DNA of 64,000 nt, from positions 17,679,381 through 17,743,380 of the forward strand of contig OY754975.1 of the NCBI GenBank assembly GCA_963576475.1, in the 5' to 3' direction. Under the pieces are notes generated by a model. The model was not told the origin of the DNA. It did no database searches and was given only the letters and a program-made list of their open reading frames with translations. The position numbers and the translations under genes are program-made. Positions 8,741-20,287 of this stretch are shown here, piece by piece (the stretch's first letter is position 1; every line of letters begins with the position of its first letter). This DNA comes from Molanna angustata (taxonomy: Eukaryota > Arthropoda > Insecta > Trichoptera > Molannidae).

Positions 8741-11050
8741 TTTTTATTTAACAATTAATACAAACAATATTGTATTTATTGGTAAAATCAGTAAAATTAA
8801 AGCTAGTCCAAACTCAAGTAACATAACCAATCAATTAGATACATATTTAAGTACAAACATTTTTTTGCAAGTGTAAATATAAAATATAGGAAGTTTTGAA
8901 AATATGGTTAATAATAGGCAAAAATATCTCATATCTCATATATTTATAAAATTCTACAGTTCGGATAATTTCTAATCCAAAATACTGTTTTGATCTGTAC
9001 ATGTGTGTATGTTTTTAATGTTAGTCTGCGATTATATCCAAATAAAATAAATTATGGTTTGACAACTCTAATAATAAATTAAAGATAATAACTTTTTGCA
9101 GATATCCTATGTATAATATAATATCATGTATGTGGAATTCTTCGCTTGGTATATATATAGTATTTATTGTTTGATTCAGAAACAACCGCAACCGCAATAT
9201 TATAACTATGTAATGAAATATTTTTAATAAAAAAAATATACCTTTCTGTTATAGGAATAAAATGCCCTTCTAATAATTAAATGAAATACTATTTGTGTTA
9301 TATAAACTTGTTTTTAATATGCTGTGTTAGATGTTTTAAAATAAATATGTATTAAATCAATTAAAACAAACTATATTCAGAACTTTGAATTTGTTCAATC
9401 ATTTTTTTCTAATTTGACAACATGTTTATTGAATAGTTTAACGGTACAATATTTGAGATTTTTTTACCCATTTCACTAAACAAAATAAACAAATTCGAAA
9501 TAACAAATTATAATAAAATGAGACTATAATCTTATATATATGATATTATAACCTCTATTGACTAGTGAACATACTGTAACATTTCAAATTATGGCAAAAT
9601 TATTATTTTGCCAAAAATGTTTAAGTATTTCTTAATCATAATTTCAACAAATATATTATTATTATTCAGTAGGTGTTATTTTTCAATCTAAAGTAAAAGT
9701 TAGTTCATAATCAAAATGTATATAATATTTGAAAATATCTACTTTTCAACATTGATATGGTTATTTAAAATAAAATGTACCAAATATAATATATGGTTTT
9801 ACAAAATATCACTGGGTTTCATATAAACTGCTAAAGAAGCGGTTGAATATTTAGATACTATACAAAAATATTTGTATCACAGTATACAATTTACTTAAAA
9901 CCCATGCAAGACTAGTAATTCGTTTAACATAATGAATTTTTATTTATGCATTGCACATTTAATATTATAAAATATTTTTGTTTATAAAGAACAGCGAAAA
10001 TATCTTACTAAGACATTGAAAATTTCACAACAGTTGTATGAATTTTTTTTCTAACCAACAAGGTTTTTTTAACATAAAGCCAAGCTTTGATTTCATAGTA
10101 ATAAAAAAAAATAATTAAACCAAATGTTTTCAACAATATAAAAATCTGAATTTTATCTATTTACAAAATATTAAAATTAAAAATGTAATGAGCCTAAGAA
10201 ATCGAGAGTAAACTTTTTTTACCAAACAATTTAAATATAACTTTTGTCTAAATTGAATAATAATGAATAAAATATTATTGTAAAAATTAGGTATTTAAAA
10301 AAATAAAATACTTAAGGCATTTCAAAGCGTTTTATGAAAACATCATAATTACATTTATCACTTTTTTAATTTTTCTTAATATTTTGAGTTACATAAATAC
10401 ATTCTGATATATATTATAAATGTAATATAAAAAAATTTAATATATTTTTAACGATGCAAATTTACTATTTACATAATAAATAGTGTATTATTTTAAAATA
10501 TCCATATAAAGTTTTTCAATTTCGTTATATATATTTTTATTTTAATACAACAATATAATTTTTATAATATTTTAACAACAATTACGAGGAACTAACATTA
10601 TATTATATTCAATACATAGTATTATTATGTATGCAAAATATAACCATGATAAATTCCAACTTCATCACATCGATTCAAAATATTATTAAGTTCGCAAAAT
10701 ATTTATTTGCAAGTCTTATACAAAAATACATTTAAAATAAATCCTTTCTTTTACAATAAATATAATATATATTTTTAAGAAGTTAAATTGAAAAAATTCA
10801 ACAATCGTAAAAATCTCTGACAAAAATTATTCTTACTGTCTTTATAAAAAGCTCTTCTTATTTTATTTCTCAACTAGTGTGACTTTAAAAATGTCTTCTA
10901 TGATCTATTATACTACAAATATTATTATATAAACCTATTGTTTCAAGTTATATGTTATGTAATATGTATAATATTATAATATAAAATCACTTCCTCTAAC
11001 ATCTTGCTTCTGCTGTGATAAAATTATATTTGATGTGGCAATCTTCATTT
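8741..11050 (-). other. Eip63F-1: Probable long 3' UTR of Eip63F-1
   Basis: About 2.3 kb directly after the stop codon, very AT-rich, and free of the SINE, MITE and LINE pieces that crowd the rest of the window. Several minus-strand AATAAA signals occur (seen as tttatt, for example near 8736 and 9945). The absence of insertions is what one expects of transcribed sequence under constraint. The true poly(A) site cannot be fixed from sequence alone. Confidence 0.45.
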
Positions 11051-11073
11051 TTACAACAGCAACCTCACGAACT
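11051..11073 (-). CDS. Eip63F-1: Eip63F-1, last coding exon
   Basis: On the minus strand a good acceptor (tttatttcag) is followed by 23 coding bases ending in TAA at 11051-11053. They complete the split Glu of the fourth EF-hand loop and add F-V-R-L-L-L and the stop. The phase matches the donor at the 12824 exon exactly. The C-terminus agrees with the family, where E-E-F is followed by a short hydrophobic tail. Confidence 0.85.
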
Positions 11074-11754
11074 CTGAAATAAAATATTAACATTAATAAA
11101 AATAACCATATGAAATACATGTTCAATTACACTTTATGTCAACATAAAATTAAGCGAGATAATCAAGTGGTTTTATTTACTAATATCTAATTTATAATTG
11201 TATAAAATATAATTAGATACAAATTAAGAGGACACATAATGCTAAATCTAGTCACTGAAAACAGGTTCGGAACTATGTCGCGCGTTAAAAAAGGTTTATA
11301 CGTGATTTATTTTTTTGCAATTTAATAACACACCTTACTAGAAATGAAAAAAATTTATTGGTCATTCACTTTGATTTTATACACTCTTTTAGCATAAGAG
11401 TTGTTTCTCTACGACACAAAAAAAAATCTGTAAAAAAGGATATTTGTAATATTTTTTTAGGGGAATTCAGGCTGAATTTTAAAATTGTGTGACGAACATT
11501 CACTAGAGAAATGTTGAATACACTTTTGCTATTTTTTCTAGAAACACACTGTTTAACATATTTGAGGAATTTGATATGAAATTGGGGGTGTTTAGGTTTA
11601 TATGCCCCCTTAAAATGAAATAGATTATATAAATTTAATATATGAATAGTAGATTTTTGATCTATTTTGTTGTATAACGCAATTATTTATATATTTTGTT
11701 TTTGATAAGTTCAGTTTAATCGCTTATTTATAATGTTTCTTTTTGATTTGATTT

Positions 11755-12070
11755 GATATTGTTTATTGTATATGACTTCATATTAACATCATATGTGTTA
11801 AGTGCATAGACCTTGAGCTGATTATTTTTCCATAGACAACTTTTAATTTCTTGTCAATGAATTCATTATTCACGTTGTTTTTTTTGTGTCCTCTCTGCAG
11901 CCCAAACTACAAGTCCAATTGACTTTAGGTTGATATCATATATGCGAAGTCCATAAACTTAGAGCTGTTTTGTTTTCCATAGATACCCGTTAATTACTTC
12001 TCTACGATTTCATCGGTCCAAATTTTCAAATTTCTCTCACGATCTGGATAATAGAGGTATTTTTATGTCG
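11755..12070 (+). repeat. Dispersed repeat with internal modules, copy A
   Basis: Shows two successive modules built from tgtcctctctgcagcccaaa, then agtcc-attgactt, a palindromic tgatatcat, cataaacttagagctg and ttttccatagata. The same modules in the same order appear at 24430-24770. The copy lies in the last intron of Eip63F-1. No coding potential. The class is unknown. Confidence 0.65.
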
Positions 12071-12285
12071 TTTGAAATTATGATACAATAAAAATACACT
12101 CATCAACAATGCATTCAAGAATTGTCATAATTTAAAGAAAAAATCTATGGTCTGCCATATCAATGTGATGATATAAATTTCATATATTTATGAAAAATGT
12201 ATATAATAGAAGTAAAATAGCTTCTGTATGGGAAATCTGAGTGATCAACTCCATATTGATATTGTATGTGTCTCTATAGACAAGT

Positions 12286-12412
12286 GTATCTTTTACTCTC
12301 CACTTCTATCTTCCTCAAGGGGTAGGCAGTGAGAACCGAACACTTCATTCTTTTATGTTGACACATACATCGCCTCATCAACATTGATACACTGTCTCAT
12401 ACATGCTCATCT
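12286..12412 (-). mobile_element. Decayed 3' end of a non-LTR retrotransposon
   Basis: The run ggggtaggcagtgagaacc, followed by acacatacat and catacatgctcat, matches the 3' end of the better preserved element at 53739-53855. It carries no coding sequence of its own. Confidence 0.5.
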
Positions 12413-12433
12413 TGCAGTAATGCAATTTTACTT

Positions 12434-12530
12434 AAAATTTCTCATCAGGTATCATGTAGAAAATACATACTGTGAGTTTCAGACAATGTTTTTGTGTGTA
12501 TGTTGTATTGTGAAAACTTTTGTCCTCTGG
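12434..12530 (+). repeat. Partial copy of the modular dispersed repeat
   Basis: tttctcatcaggtatcatgt, then actgtgagtttc and tttttgtgtgtatg, match the start of copy B at 24336-24400. Only the first segment of the family is present. Confidence 0.55.
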
Positions 12531-12823
12531 GAATCTTATATTTGTTTTAGAATCTAATAGAAATGTGCTTCATAAAAATGCATTTAGAGATTGTCAACCT
12601 TTCAAGAACAAAAAATGAATACTAACTATGGTGTGGAGAGTTAAGTGTTGGCTACACCCCACTCGTTTTCTATAAAGTTGATAATCCGATATTTGAGAAA
12701 ACACAATTGGTTTCAACTTTTTGTTTCAATTTTTTTAATTTAAGTTTGTTTGAATTTATGTATCCTGAACCAAAATAAATAAAATAAAACTTTATGATAT
12801 TGATATATTTTGAAGATACCTAC

Positions 12824-12972
12824 CTTCATAGTTGATCTTTCCATCTTTGTCAATGTCTCCCAAAGCAAGTACTTGTGACAGTTGAGCATCAGTGACGGGC
12901 TCTCCAATCATTTCGAGAGCACTGCGCAGTTCATCTTTTGTTATGTAGCCATTGCGGTCTCGATCGAATACT
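12824..12972 (-). CDS. Eip63F-1: Eip63F-1, exon with EF-hands 3 and 4
   Basis: Minus-strand acceptor aaaattttag and donor AAG|gtaggt bound 149 bases. Residues 92-142 of the visible 148 are encoded here. EF-hand 3 is complete (D-R-D-R-N-G-Y-I-T-K-D-E) and so is EF-hand 4 (D-I-D-K-D-G-K-I-N-Y-E-E, its last Glu split over the next intron). Both have acidic residues at positions 1, 3 and 12 and Gly at 6, so both should bind calcium. Phases match on both sides: the split Arg 92 with the 16941 exon and Glu 142 with the 11051 exon. Confidence 0.92.
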
Positions 12973-13272
12973 CTAAAATTTTTAAGAGAATTCTTAATGA
13001 GAATCATAAAAAATGTTCAAGTTGTGTGCATCAAGGGTACTTTATATTTCTTTGAACATTGATACATAATTGATAAACATCGAATTTAGATTAAAGAAAA
13101 AAAAATATCAACGTTTTGTATATTTCAAAGAAATAATTGAGATAATATGTAAAAAATCACAAAGGCGTAATGGATGGCCTTACAATCTGTTCAAATTAAC
13201 GTGAACAATATTATGGTTAGTGGTCTGTTCTTTTTTCAAATCCTCGGCAAAAAAAATACTGAACAACAAAAT

Positions 13273-13329
13273 GTATGCATACCATTGAATTATATATGTA
13301 CGTAGTACATATAATTCAATGCTGCATAC
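13273..13329. repeat. Short palindrome
   Basis: gtatgcat-ccattgaattatat and its reverse complement meet around gtacgtagtac. The arms are about 25 bp with few mismatches and almost no loop. It lies in the Eip63F-1 intron between the 16941 and 12824 exons. Confidence 0.6.
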
Positions 13330-13860
13330 AGACTTTTTAAGCAAATCAACACAGGAATTTCTCTCAGATTTAACAACTTGACTCAATATAGGTTATTCAA
13401 CAAAGAAAATGTTGATTTCACAGTCATTACACCAACCATATCACACTCAGATGCATAATTGCACGGTTTATATTTATAAAGAAAAAATATTATTCATATA
13501 ACTCGATTTATAATTCTTGACAGAACTACATAATATATAATTGAAAATATTTGGTAAAAGTATATATATTTTTATTTTATTAAGGGACACGCATATTGGT
13601 TCTATCATTGTACGAAACATGTCAATAAATGCGTCATATTACTAAGTATTTTTTTATTTTATAACTATTATTTATATTTTATTTTAGTTTATTTTGTGTT
13701 GCTTCTCGGTCCTTACTAATCTAATCTACTTACATCTAACAGGTCCTTATTGCTTAGTCAAATATTAATATAACACGCACCCAATAACAAATTACGAAAT
13801 TTATTCACCATTACATATTTTTAATCAAATTAAATAAATATTTCAACAAATATTTTTTTT

Positions 13861-14012
13861 TATGTAGCTTCTCGGGCAACTAACAGGTGCTATGTCAAAT
13901 ACTTATTTAATACGCACTAATAACAAGTTGCCACATTCTGGAGATTTACGATATTTATCGTCTCACAGATCCAGACTGAAATCACAATTCAAAATTGTGT
14001 CTCCAGAATGGA
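13861..14012 (-). mobile_element. SINE family 2, body only (tRNA head lost)
   Basis: Matches the body of the full copy at 44497: cttctcgggcaactaacagg, then caagttgccacattctgga, a cgtctcacagatccagactg segment, and the gtgtctcc where the tRNA-like head should begin. The head is missing. A weaker tail-like match (taacaggtccttattg) lies just before it, at 13737-13800. Confidence 0.75.
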
Positions 14013-14652
14013 TCAGATAAAATATTAATACATTCTGAAAAACGTTATTAAAATTCATGTGATACCTCTGCGGTTATTATATAATGTCTGTGTTCATCTG
14101 CCTTGGGAATCATTCAGTCATCTCACAAAAATGAAAATATCATCCTGTTTCTTATAACTAAATTCAATTAATTCTATTTAGAAACAACGTACCTACTAAT
14201 TGAAGAAGAATTTTCCTTTCGAAAATTTGATTATGAGGAGTTTACCGAATACCTTAAAGTTTGACGAAATATTAAGGAAGCTATCTTCCTAAGTGTACGT
14301 ATAATGGGAGGTATTCGCAAGTTATGCCCACGATATTTTTATTTCATTCATCGACATCAAAATTCACTTTAGATAATGGGTATACTTATTCATCGTGAAA
14401 TACGCAAAAAGTCTATTATCAATTTGGCCGTGTAATGGCGTACTTTGTAGGTCAATTCGGCAATTTGGTAGGTTGGAAATTTGATGAAATATGTTTACAT
14501 ATATTTAAGATAAATGGTTGTTTACAACTGAATGAGTAGACGGTATGCATACAAAAAACACCAATTAATATTTTTTATACATATTGTATTGAATTCATCG
14601 AGTCATCTTTGATATTTTATAGAATAAGAATCTTTTACTTGGATGGTTGTGT

Positions 14653-14697
14653 ATTTTGTAATATAATAATGTTATATACATTATTATATTACAAAAT
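14653..14697. repeat. Perfect 19-bp hairpin
   Basis: attttgtaatataataatg and its exact reverse complement are separated by 7 bases. It could be a tiny MITE core or a chance AT-rich stem. No flanking duplication was established. Confidence 0.6.
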
Positions 14698-15035
14698 TAG
14701 CTAAAGATACGAGATCGTCGTTACTCATCTACTGCCATTGCTTTATAAGATTTAAAAAATAATGTCGTTTTCCTGTAAAATCATTACAATCCGAACAATA
14801 TAATTTAGTAGTGCCAGTGGCGGAATCACTTATAGAGCCGAAATCTTGGCTTGCCTAAATTTCAGATGTAATATTTTTTTTTATTTATTTGAATCTTTCT
14901 GTACATATAATTAGTAAACTGGCGGGCTTATTACCTAATGGCAATTTCCTCCAACCAACCAATTTTTTTATTGTTGTATTCCAACCACACTAAAATACTT
15001 ATTAGAAATTTAACGTATGTCGATACGATGTCGAT

Positions 15036-15190
15036 ACAGGGCCACAAATGTAAATATTATTTTGGCGTGTGAATTGCGAAATATATATTTCATAGCTGAG
15101 TACTAAATATAAAAAAAAATATGCTAAAAAAACGTTGAATTTTCGACACATTCCAATTTTCTTACTGGAGAATTATATTGTTGCTCTTTA
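15036..15190 (+). repeat. Dispersed repeat, copy 1 of 2
   Basis: acagggccacaaatgtaaat begins a segment that is repeated at 44906. Both copies continue with an AT-rich body and the pattern ttttcga-a-attcccaattttctt. Class unknown. Confidence 0.5.
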
Positions 15191-16254
15191 AAATAAGGTC
15201 TAAAAAGTTCAATCTTAGAATGGTAATTTTCAATATAACTATTTTGTGTTTTAAGTAATAAGAAATAAACGATAAAAAATGATACCACAGCAGGTAACAA
15301 CGATTGGATAGTATAAACCCTGAGTACTGGAGGCTTTCGGAGATAACTAACTGCCTTCGAAGTGTTGAAAATTGTTATTTTAACTCGTTAGTATGAAGCG
15401 TTATACTTTCAAGCGTGTTCTTTTATATTCAATATGGAAGACTATTAGAAATCATGTCTTCCACCTTTGAAGTTAAATCATTCAAAGTTGACAGTCCGTA
15501 ACAGTAATTTTCATTACGCCTGTAATTTGCTTGTAGATTGGCAATGTGTATAGCACAAACCGAGAAGACATTAATAAAATGTCTTAAAATGATATGTGGG
15601 AATACACGCATATGTCGTGTTTCTTTTTATAATATTATGTAAATCCGCACACATGAAGCTGATTCCCATACATTGTGGGATATGCCGTGATGGTATGAAT
15701 GAGCAAATTATATTGCTGCGCTCAGAAAATATCTATTTACTGGTAATTTATTTTCAAAGTATAAAGTTTGAAAGCACCGAACCAAGTTAGAGTTGAGGAG
15801 ATAAATTACGAGTTCAACATGTTTTCTCCGAGAAGATTTCCATAGAAACATTTGCGAAAGCTGATAAAGTGCGAACTTTACCGGAATTGTAAATATTTTT
15901 CTCTTTCAGATGCCAATACATGTCTATGTACACTTGGATGTCAAGGTTTAACAAAATATTCAGTAAAACAGAGTACCTACCCACAGAAGCTTTTTATTAC
16001 ACATAAATGTATGGCCATATTTTTAAATAGCCACAAATTTCAGTGTCCGCAAAGATATTACATATTTCGTAATATTTTCTTCATATCGTTGTTTTTGGGA
16101 AATATGTTTTCCAAATAAAGAGAAAATTTATCTTAAAGCTGTGAATGTTATTGAATTTAAATCGCAACAATAGAATAGTAGCTTATCAGTTTGTAATATT
16201 GTATTGTATATCTGAGTCGAAGGTATCGGGTACCGGGAAACATTATTTTTTCAC

Positions 16255-16430
16255 CGTTTTTTCAGACTGAACTTGTGGAACGATTAGGTAACATCATAAG
16301 TCTCATCAAAAATATATGTCCTATTTGTATCACAAGTCTCATCAAAAATATATACTATCACAAGTCTCATCAAAAATATATGTACTATTTGTATTACAAG
16401 TCTCATCAAACATGTATGTCCCATTTAATA
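16255..16430 (+). repeat. SINE-2 fragment expanded into a short tandem array
   Basis: The start (ttcagactgaacttgtggaa, then cgattaggtaacatcataag) is a decayed piece of the SINE family 2 body. Directly after it, acaagtctcatcaaaaatat recurs four times at spacings of about 29-40 bp, with ctatttgtat between some units. The array seems to have grown from the caagtctcc part of the SINE. Confidence 0.55.
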
Positions 16431-16940
16431 AATATTTTGCATACAGCGCCATTGCGAAATAAAAGTTTTTTTGGTTTATTTACTTAACCTGATGCATTAA
16501 TGCAACGTTACAACATACTTTTCCAGATATTTTATTCTTCTTAAATTAAAAATAAATAAATATAAATTGCTCTATACCTTATAGTTTTTTTAGAAATATA
16601 AATGTCAAAAATCGGGGTATGCTTTTTATTTTTCTACACGAATATTATATAGAACATAATTAAAAAGTTAAGGTATATTTTTCTTTATTAATATCCGAAC
16701 TAAGTTCCGATATTAATCCGAACTTTTTTCAAAATGATTAGTTTTGTAATAATGATAAATAAATAAATACGTTGGCAGCAGTCACTTCTTTAATATTGTC
16801 TTTCTAATTGGAATTGTAAATGGAGAAAAATTCCATTGTATTTGATATGTGTGTTTATTACGTAAAATATGATATAATGTACCTCAACGTAAGTAGGTCG
16901 TGAATAACAGTGAGTAATGAAATGAGGCTGTTTGAATTAC

Positions 16941-17070
16941 CTGAAGGCGGCTACAAGATCTCTTGTTATTTCATCTTCCGTATCTCCCGTGTCACCCGTT
17001 AGTGAATTCTGCAATGCTTGTATCTTGGTCACCCACTGGAGGAAAGCCGCTTCGTCTATTAAACCATTTC
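16941..17070 (-). CDS. Eip63F-1: Eip63F-1, exon with degenerate EF-hand 2 and linker
   Basis: Minus-strand acceptor cttgtttcag and donor CAG|gtaatt bound 130 bases, residues 49-92 of the visible protein. EF-hand 2 (loop residues 46-57, its start in the 60090 exon) has Ser, Ala and Ala at positions 1, 3 and 12, where calcium-binding loops need Asp, Asp/Asn and Glu, so it has probably lost calcium binding. A polar linker rich in Gly, Asp, Thr and Glu (residues 70-82) follows. It is longer than the central linker of calmodulin and is a mark of the E63-1 family. The exon ends at A-A-F-R, the start of EF-hand 3. Confidence 0.92.
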
Positions 17071-17352
17071 CTGAAACAAGAAGCAATATAATTATTACGA
17101 TAAAACGACATAATGCTTATTCTGTATGTACGTATGAATGAGAGATGGGAAATGCACAAAATACTATAGTAATTTCTTCGACAACCGTTCTGTTGTACTT
17201 GCCAACTTTATTTACATATTTAATCATTTACGAAATATATTGCCCTTTACAAGGATACATAAAAAACATATGTCGAAAACAAAATCAGAGAAAAGAATAC
17301 AATAATAAACTTACATATAAAAAAGGAAAAACTTATCAACATAATTATTATT

Positions 17353-17372
17353 ATTATTTATTACTTCTCGGG
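17353..17372 (-). mobile_element. SINE-2 tail fragment
   Basis: acttctcgggcaactaac matches the 3' end of SINE family 2. It is an isolated scrap. Confidence 0.4.
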
Positions 17373-17424
17373 CAACTAACATAAGAAGTAGGTAATAATA
17401 ATCAATAAAATAATTGAATTACAA

Positions 17425-17646
17425 TCTTTTTTCCTTTTCATTAAATTGTATTCCTACATATAAATATGCAAACCAGAAAATTACACATTTCATTGGAGGG
17501 TACCTATGTTTTTGTAAATGTTTCAATAAAGTGTCCTTATAGTACTTAATAGAGTGGAAGAATACATTAGTCAGATAACCATAATTATTGCCCAACCGAT
17601 GAATTCTATTAATCGGTGAGTTACGCAAATAATTAGTGTTGGACAT
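17425..17646 (-). pseudogene. C-terminal scrap of a non-LTR retrotransposon polyprotein
   Basis: The minus-strand frame contains S-P-I-N-R-I-H-R-L-G-N-N, then F-F-H-S-I-K-Y-Y-K. The frame at 27823-28179 has the parallel S-P-I-A-R-L-H-Y-L-G-N-A and Y-L-S-L-S-K-Y-K. This pattern occurs near the C-terminus of some insect LINE polyproteins. No catalytic motif is included, so the family is uncertain. Confidence 0.45.
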
Positions 17647-17649
17647 CTT

Positions 17650-18417
17650 ACATAGGAATGTTATACTTTGGCGGGTATTCCTTGTTGGAATATGGTAATG
17701 TATATGACTAACGTGGTAAGAGGAGCTAAATTAGTTATTGATTATTTAATATAAGAGCATGAGATCAGATATAATAATTCTATCGGAGAGGTCATGAAGT
17801 TGCAAATAGCCATAAAATGTTGAAGTAAGTATGTATTGTAGTTAAAAATATTAAATATATTCATAAGTACACGTATAAAAGCTACGACAGTGCATCTGTT
17901 GAATTAGGTTCAGAGAGAAAAGTATCAGGTCAAGTAATGCAAATTAACGAAGTTATAGTTATTCCGTCAAACTTCTTGAGTCTTTTCACGTGGAGGGGGC
18001 GGTTTGCACATATACCGACCAAGATTAAATACACAAATTTGCACTGTGCGCAACCACGTGGCTGACTTCGTAGCTACGAAGAGCACCTTCTCAAAACTTT
18101 TTGTCAATAATACGGTTCACTTTTGCATAGGCGGATGGAGTTTTTTAATGCTTTCATTGATATTTTTGGTACAAGTCCTAGCTGTAGATTATTATTATTA
18201 TATGGTTATACCTATCACCTATCTCTGGTCAACCCATAATGTGGGATGTGCCAAAATGGTATATTAATGCTTACACATTTATAAAAGTCCATAATATTTA
18301 TCTATAGTCTTAATGTACTCTGGTCATAACAGAGAGACTTTATTTTAAATATAAATATCTGATATTATATAGGTATGAGAATATTATCCTGGATATACAA
18401 ACTAAGCTATAGTTTTT
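17650..18417. other. Intron sequence, nothing recognised
   Basis: AT-rich. An 87-codon frame at 18004-18267 resembles nothing I know and is probably chance. Confidence 0.4.
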
Positions 18418-18470
18418 TTTTCTCTCCACTGCTATGGAATAGTGGAGAGTCATGATATCAAAATTTCTTA
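18418..18470. repeat. Hairpin head of the modular repeat, truncated copy
   Basis: ctctccactgctatggaata-gtggagagtcatgat matches the hairpin at 24271-24303 almost base for base. The sequence after it differs, so only the head is present. Confidence 0.55.
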
Positions 18471-18676
18471 TAAATAATATACTAAAATAATAAATGACGA
18501 ACATTATTCAACGATTTTGGAACAAAGCCAGTGGTTGACATCATAAAGGGAAGATTTATCAAGAATACCAAATACTTTGGATTAAATTTTCAAAAGCAGA
18601 GCAATATATTGAAAAACTTTCGTAGTACGAATTTTGAATGGTAATTAGATCCAGAATTGCAACTCCAAATATAACT

Positions 18677-19310
18677 AGTTGCATGTAACACATGAGATCC
18701 AACTGTCGATAGCGATAGTATGTAGAGTTGTAATAGTTGGGGTGTTTCGGCTTTTTTGATATTTAAAAAAAAATGGAGCAGTTAAACTCATAAATTTATC
18801 ATAAAAAAAATATTTTTCTTAATAAAACATGTTTGAGAAACCCTGAAATTTTTTCGAAAAAAACAATTTGAGTTTTTGTATTTATCTATGTTTATACCAA
18901 TTTTCAGCGTTCTAGCTTTTATGGTTTCTGAGATATATGGAAAAATAAAGTAAAAATTCAAAAGTTGATAACCCCTGACTGAAACATTAATTCACAATTT
19001 TGAGTATAAAAGTTTTGTAGGCCTATATTTGTTAATATTTTATGAAATTTTGGGCTCTGTAAATTGAGCGGATCAAAAGTAATAAGGGGGGACGGACAGA
19101 CACACACAAAACTCACATAAAATGTTCTACTCCGAATTCTGAGTAAATCCATGTATGGGAACATATATGCTGCGAGGCCTCTAGTTGGTGTTATTAGCAT
19201 GCAAAAAGTCCACTACACCATACAAAATTTTCCTTCGTACACGCATCTTGGCTTAATAATGTCGATTCATTAAGAGAATTGAATTCTCATGAACGAATCG
19301 ACAGTTGGAT
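18677..19310 (+). mobile_element. Dispersed non-coding element with short inverted ends, copy 1
   Basis: Starts with agttgcatgtaacacat, then atccaactgtcgat. The right end (atcgacagttggat) is the inverse of the latter. The body is shared with 61994-62886: ataacccctgactg, gtataaaagttttgtaggcc, attgagcggatcaaaagt, aatgttctactccgaat. A small hairpin (gagaattgaattctc) sits near the right end. There is no ORF. It is a non-autonomous DNA transposon or Helitron-like element. Confidence 0.65.
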
Positions 19311-19548
19311 TAATTCTTTACTGTTTAATTATAAGGTTTTTAATCAATGTCTGTATTATTTTTTTCGACAACACCTTATTAATAACAACAATATTAATGA
19401 TTTGTAGAATGCAGTTTAATGAATACGATTATAACAAAGGTGGGTTCCGTAAATACAAAATACATTTTGAAAATATCCAATGAAATTTCATAGCCTTACT
19501 AATCAATTGTTTTTTTAGTTTTACTCTGGATCTCGTTATGTAATGATA

Positions 19549-19748
19549 GGTTCAATTCTGGGGGACAAGTCTGGTCCGACCAGTGAAAAAAACACTTATG
19601 ATTACTCATATCATGGATATAATTATCATATGGAGTTACATACATGACATCTAAAGATATTATAGAACTCCATATGATAATTATATCTCCATGATATGGG
19701 TAATTACTAGGGTTTTGATTTCGCCGGTCAGACAAGACGAATTCAAAT
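19549..19748. mobile_element. Hairpin MITE, about 200 bp
   Basis: Strong inverted arms at 19601-19637 and 19666-19704 (about 37 bp, very few mismatches). Outward of these, acaagtctggtccgaccagt pairs more loosely with ggtcagacaaga on the right. The loop is about 28 bases. Non-coding. Confidence 0.65.
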
Positions 19749-20287
19749 TTTAATTAAGAATTACGAAAATTAAAAACTAAAAAGTGTTCAACAGAACTGT
19801 CACTTTATACTATATCCATTTTATATTTTAATATACTGATACCGGGGGGTAGAGAATTTAGTAGAAGTCGCCTTCCAGATTTGACTCTCTCGCAAGCGGA
19901 GAGTACAAGATCCTGACGCTTCCACCTTCTCACCGTGCCGTATCGTAATGACAAGGGCTCACTCCAGTAATGAAAGAAATTTTAAGTTAATTCTCTAGTT
20001 TCTGTTTAATTATAGTTTTTGAAACAAAATTAAAATTACGATAAAATAGGCATACAAAAAACATACTACAAAATACAATAAATTTGCAGATGCGATCCCA
20101 ATCGCAGAATACATAAAAAAAACAATAAATTATACAAATGGTGCGTAGACATGGCCATGACGCTACAAAAGGAACATACATGGGTTACACTACGATTATA
20201 TAGTTTTTTCAAAAATAAAATGTTCGTTGATTTTCACTTGAAGTTCTATTTGTTTTTCACTTGTAATTAAAATTCACTGTACCTTGT
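19749..20287. other. Intron sequence, nothing recognised
   Basis: AT-rich apart from a short piece around 19840-19970. No convincing ORF or repeat boundary seen. Confidence 0.35.

Larger units (their letters stand above)
14013..16250. other. Intron sequence with hairpins, no gene recognised
   Basis: Part of the Eip63F-1 intron 12973-16940. AT-rich. It holds a hairpin (14653-14697) and a dispersed repeat (15036-15190), listed separately. Frames at 15429-15611, 15596-15790 and 15852-16118 are short and resemble nothing I know. Confidence 0.4.
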
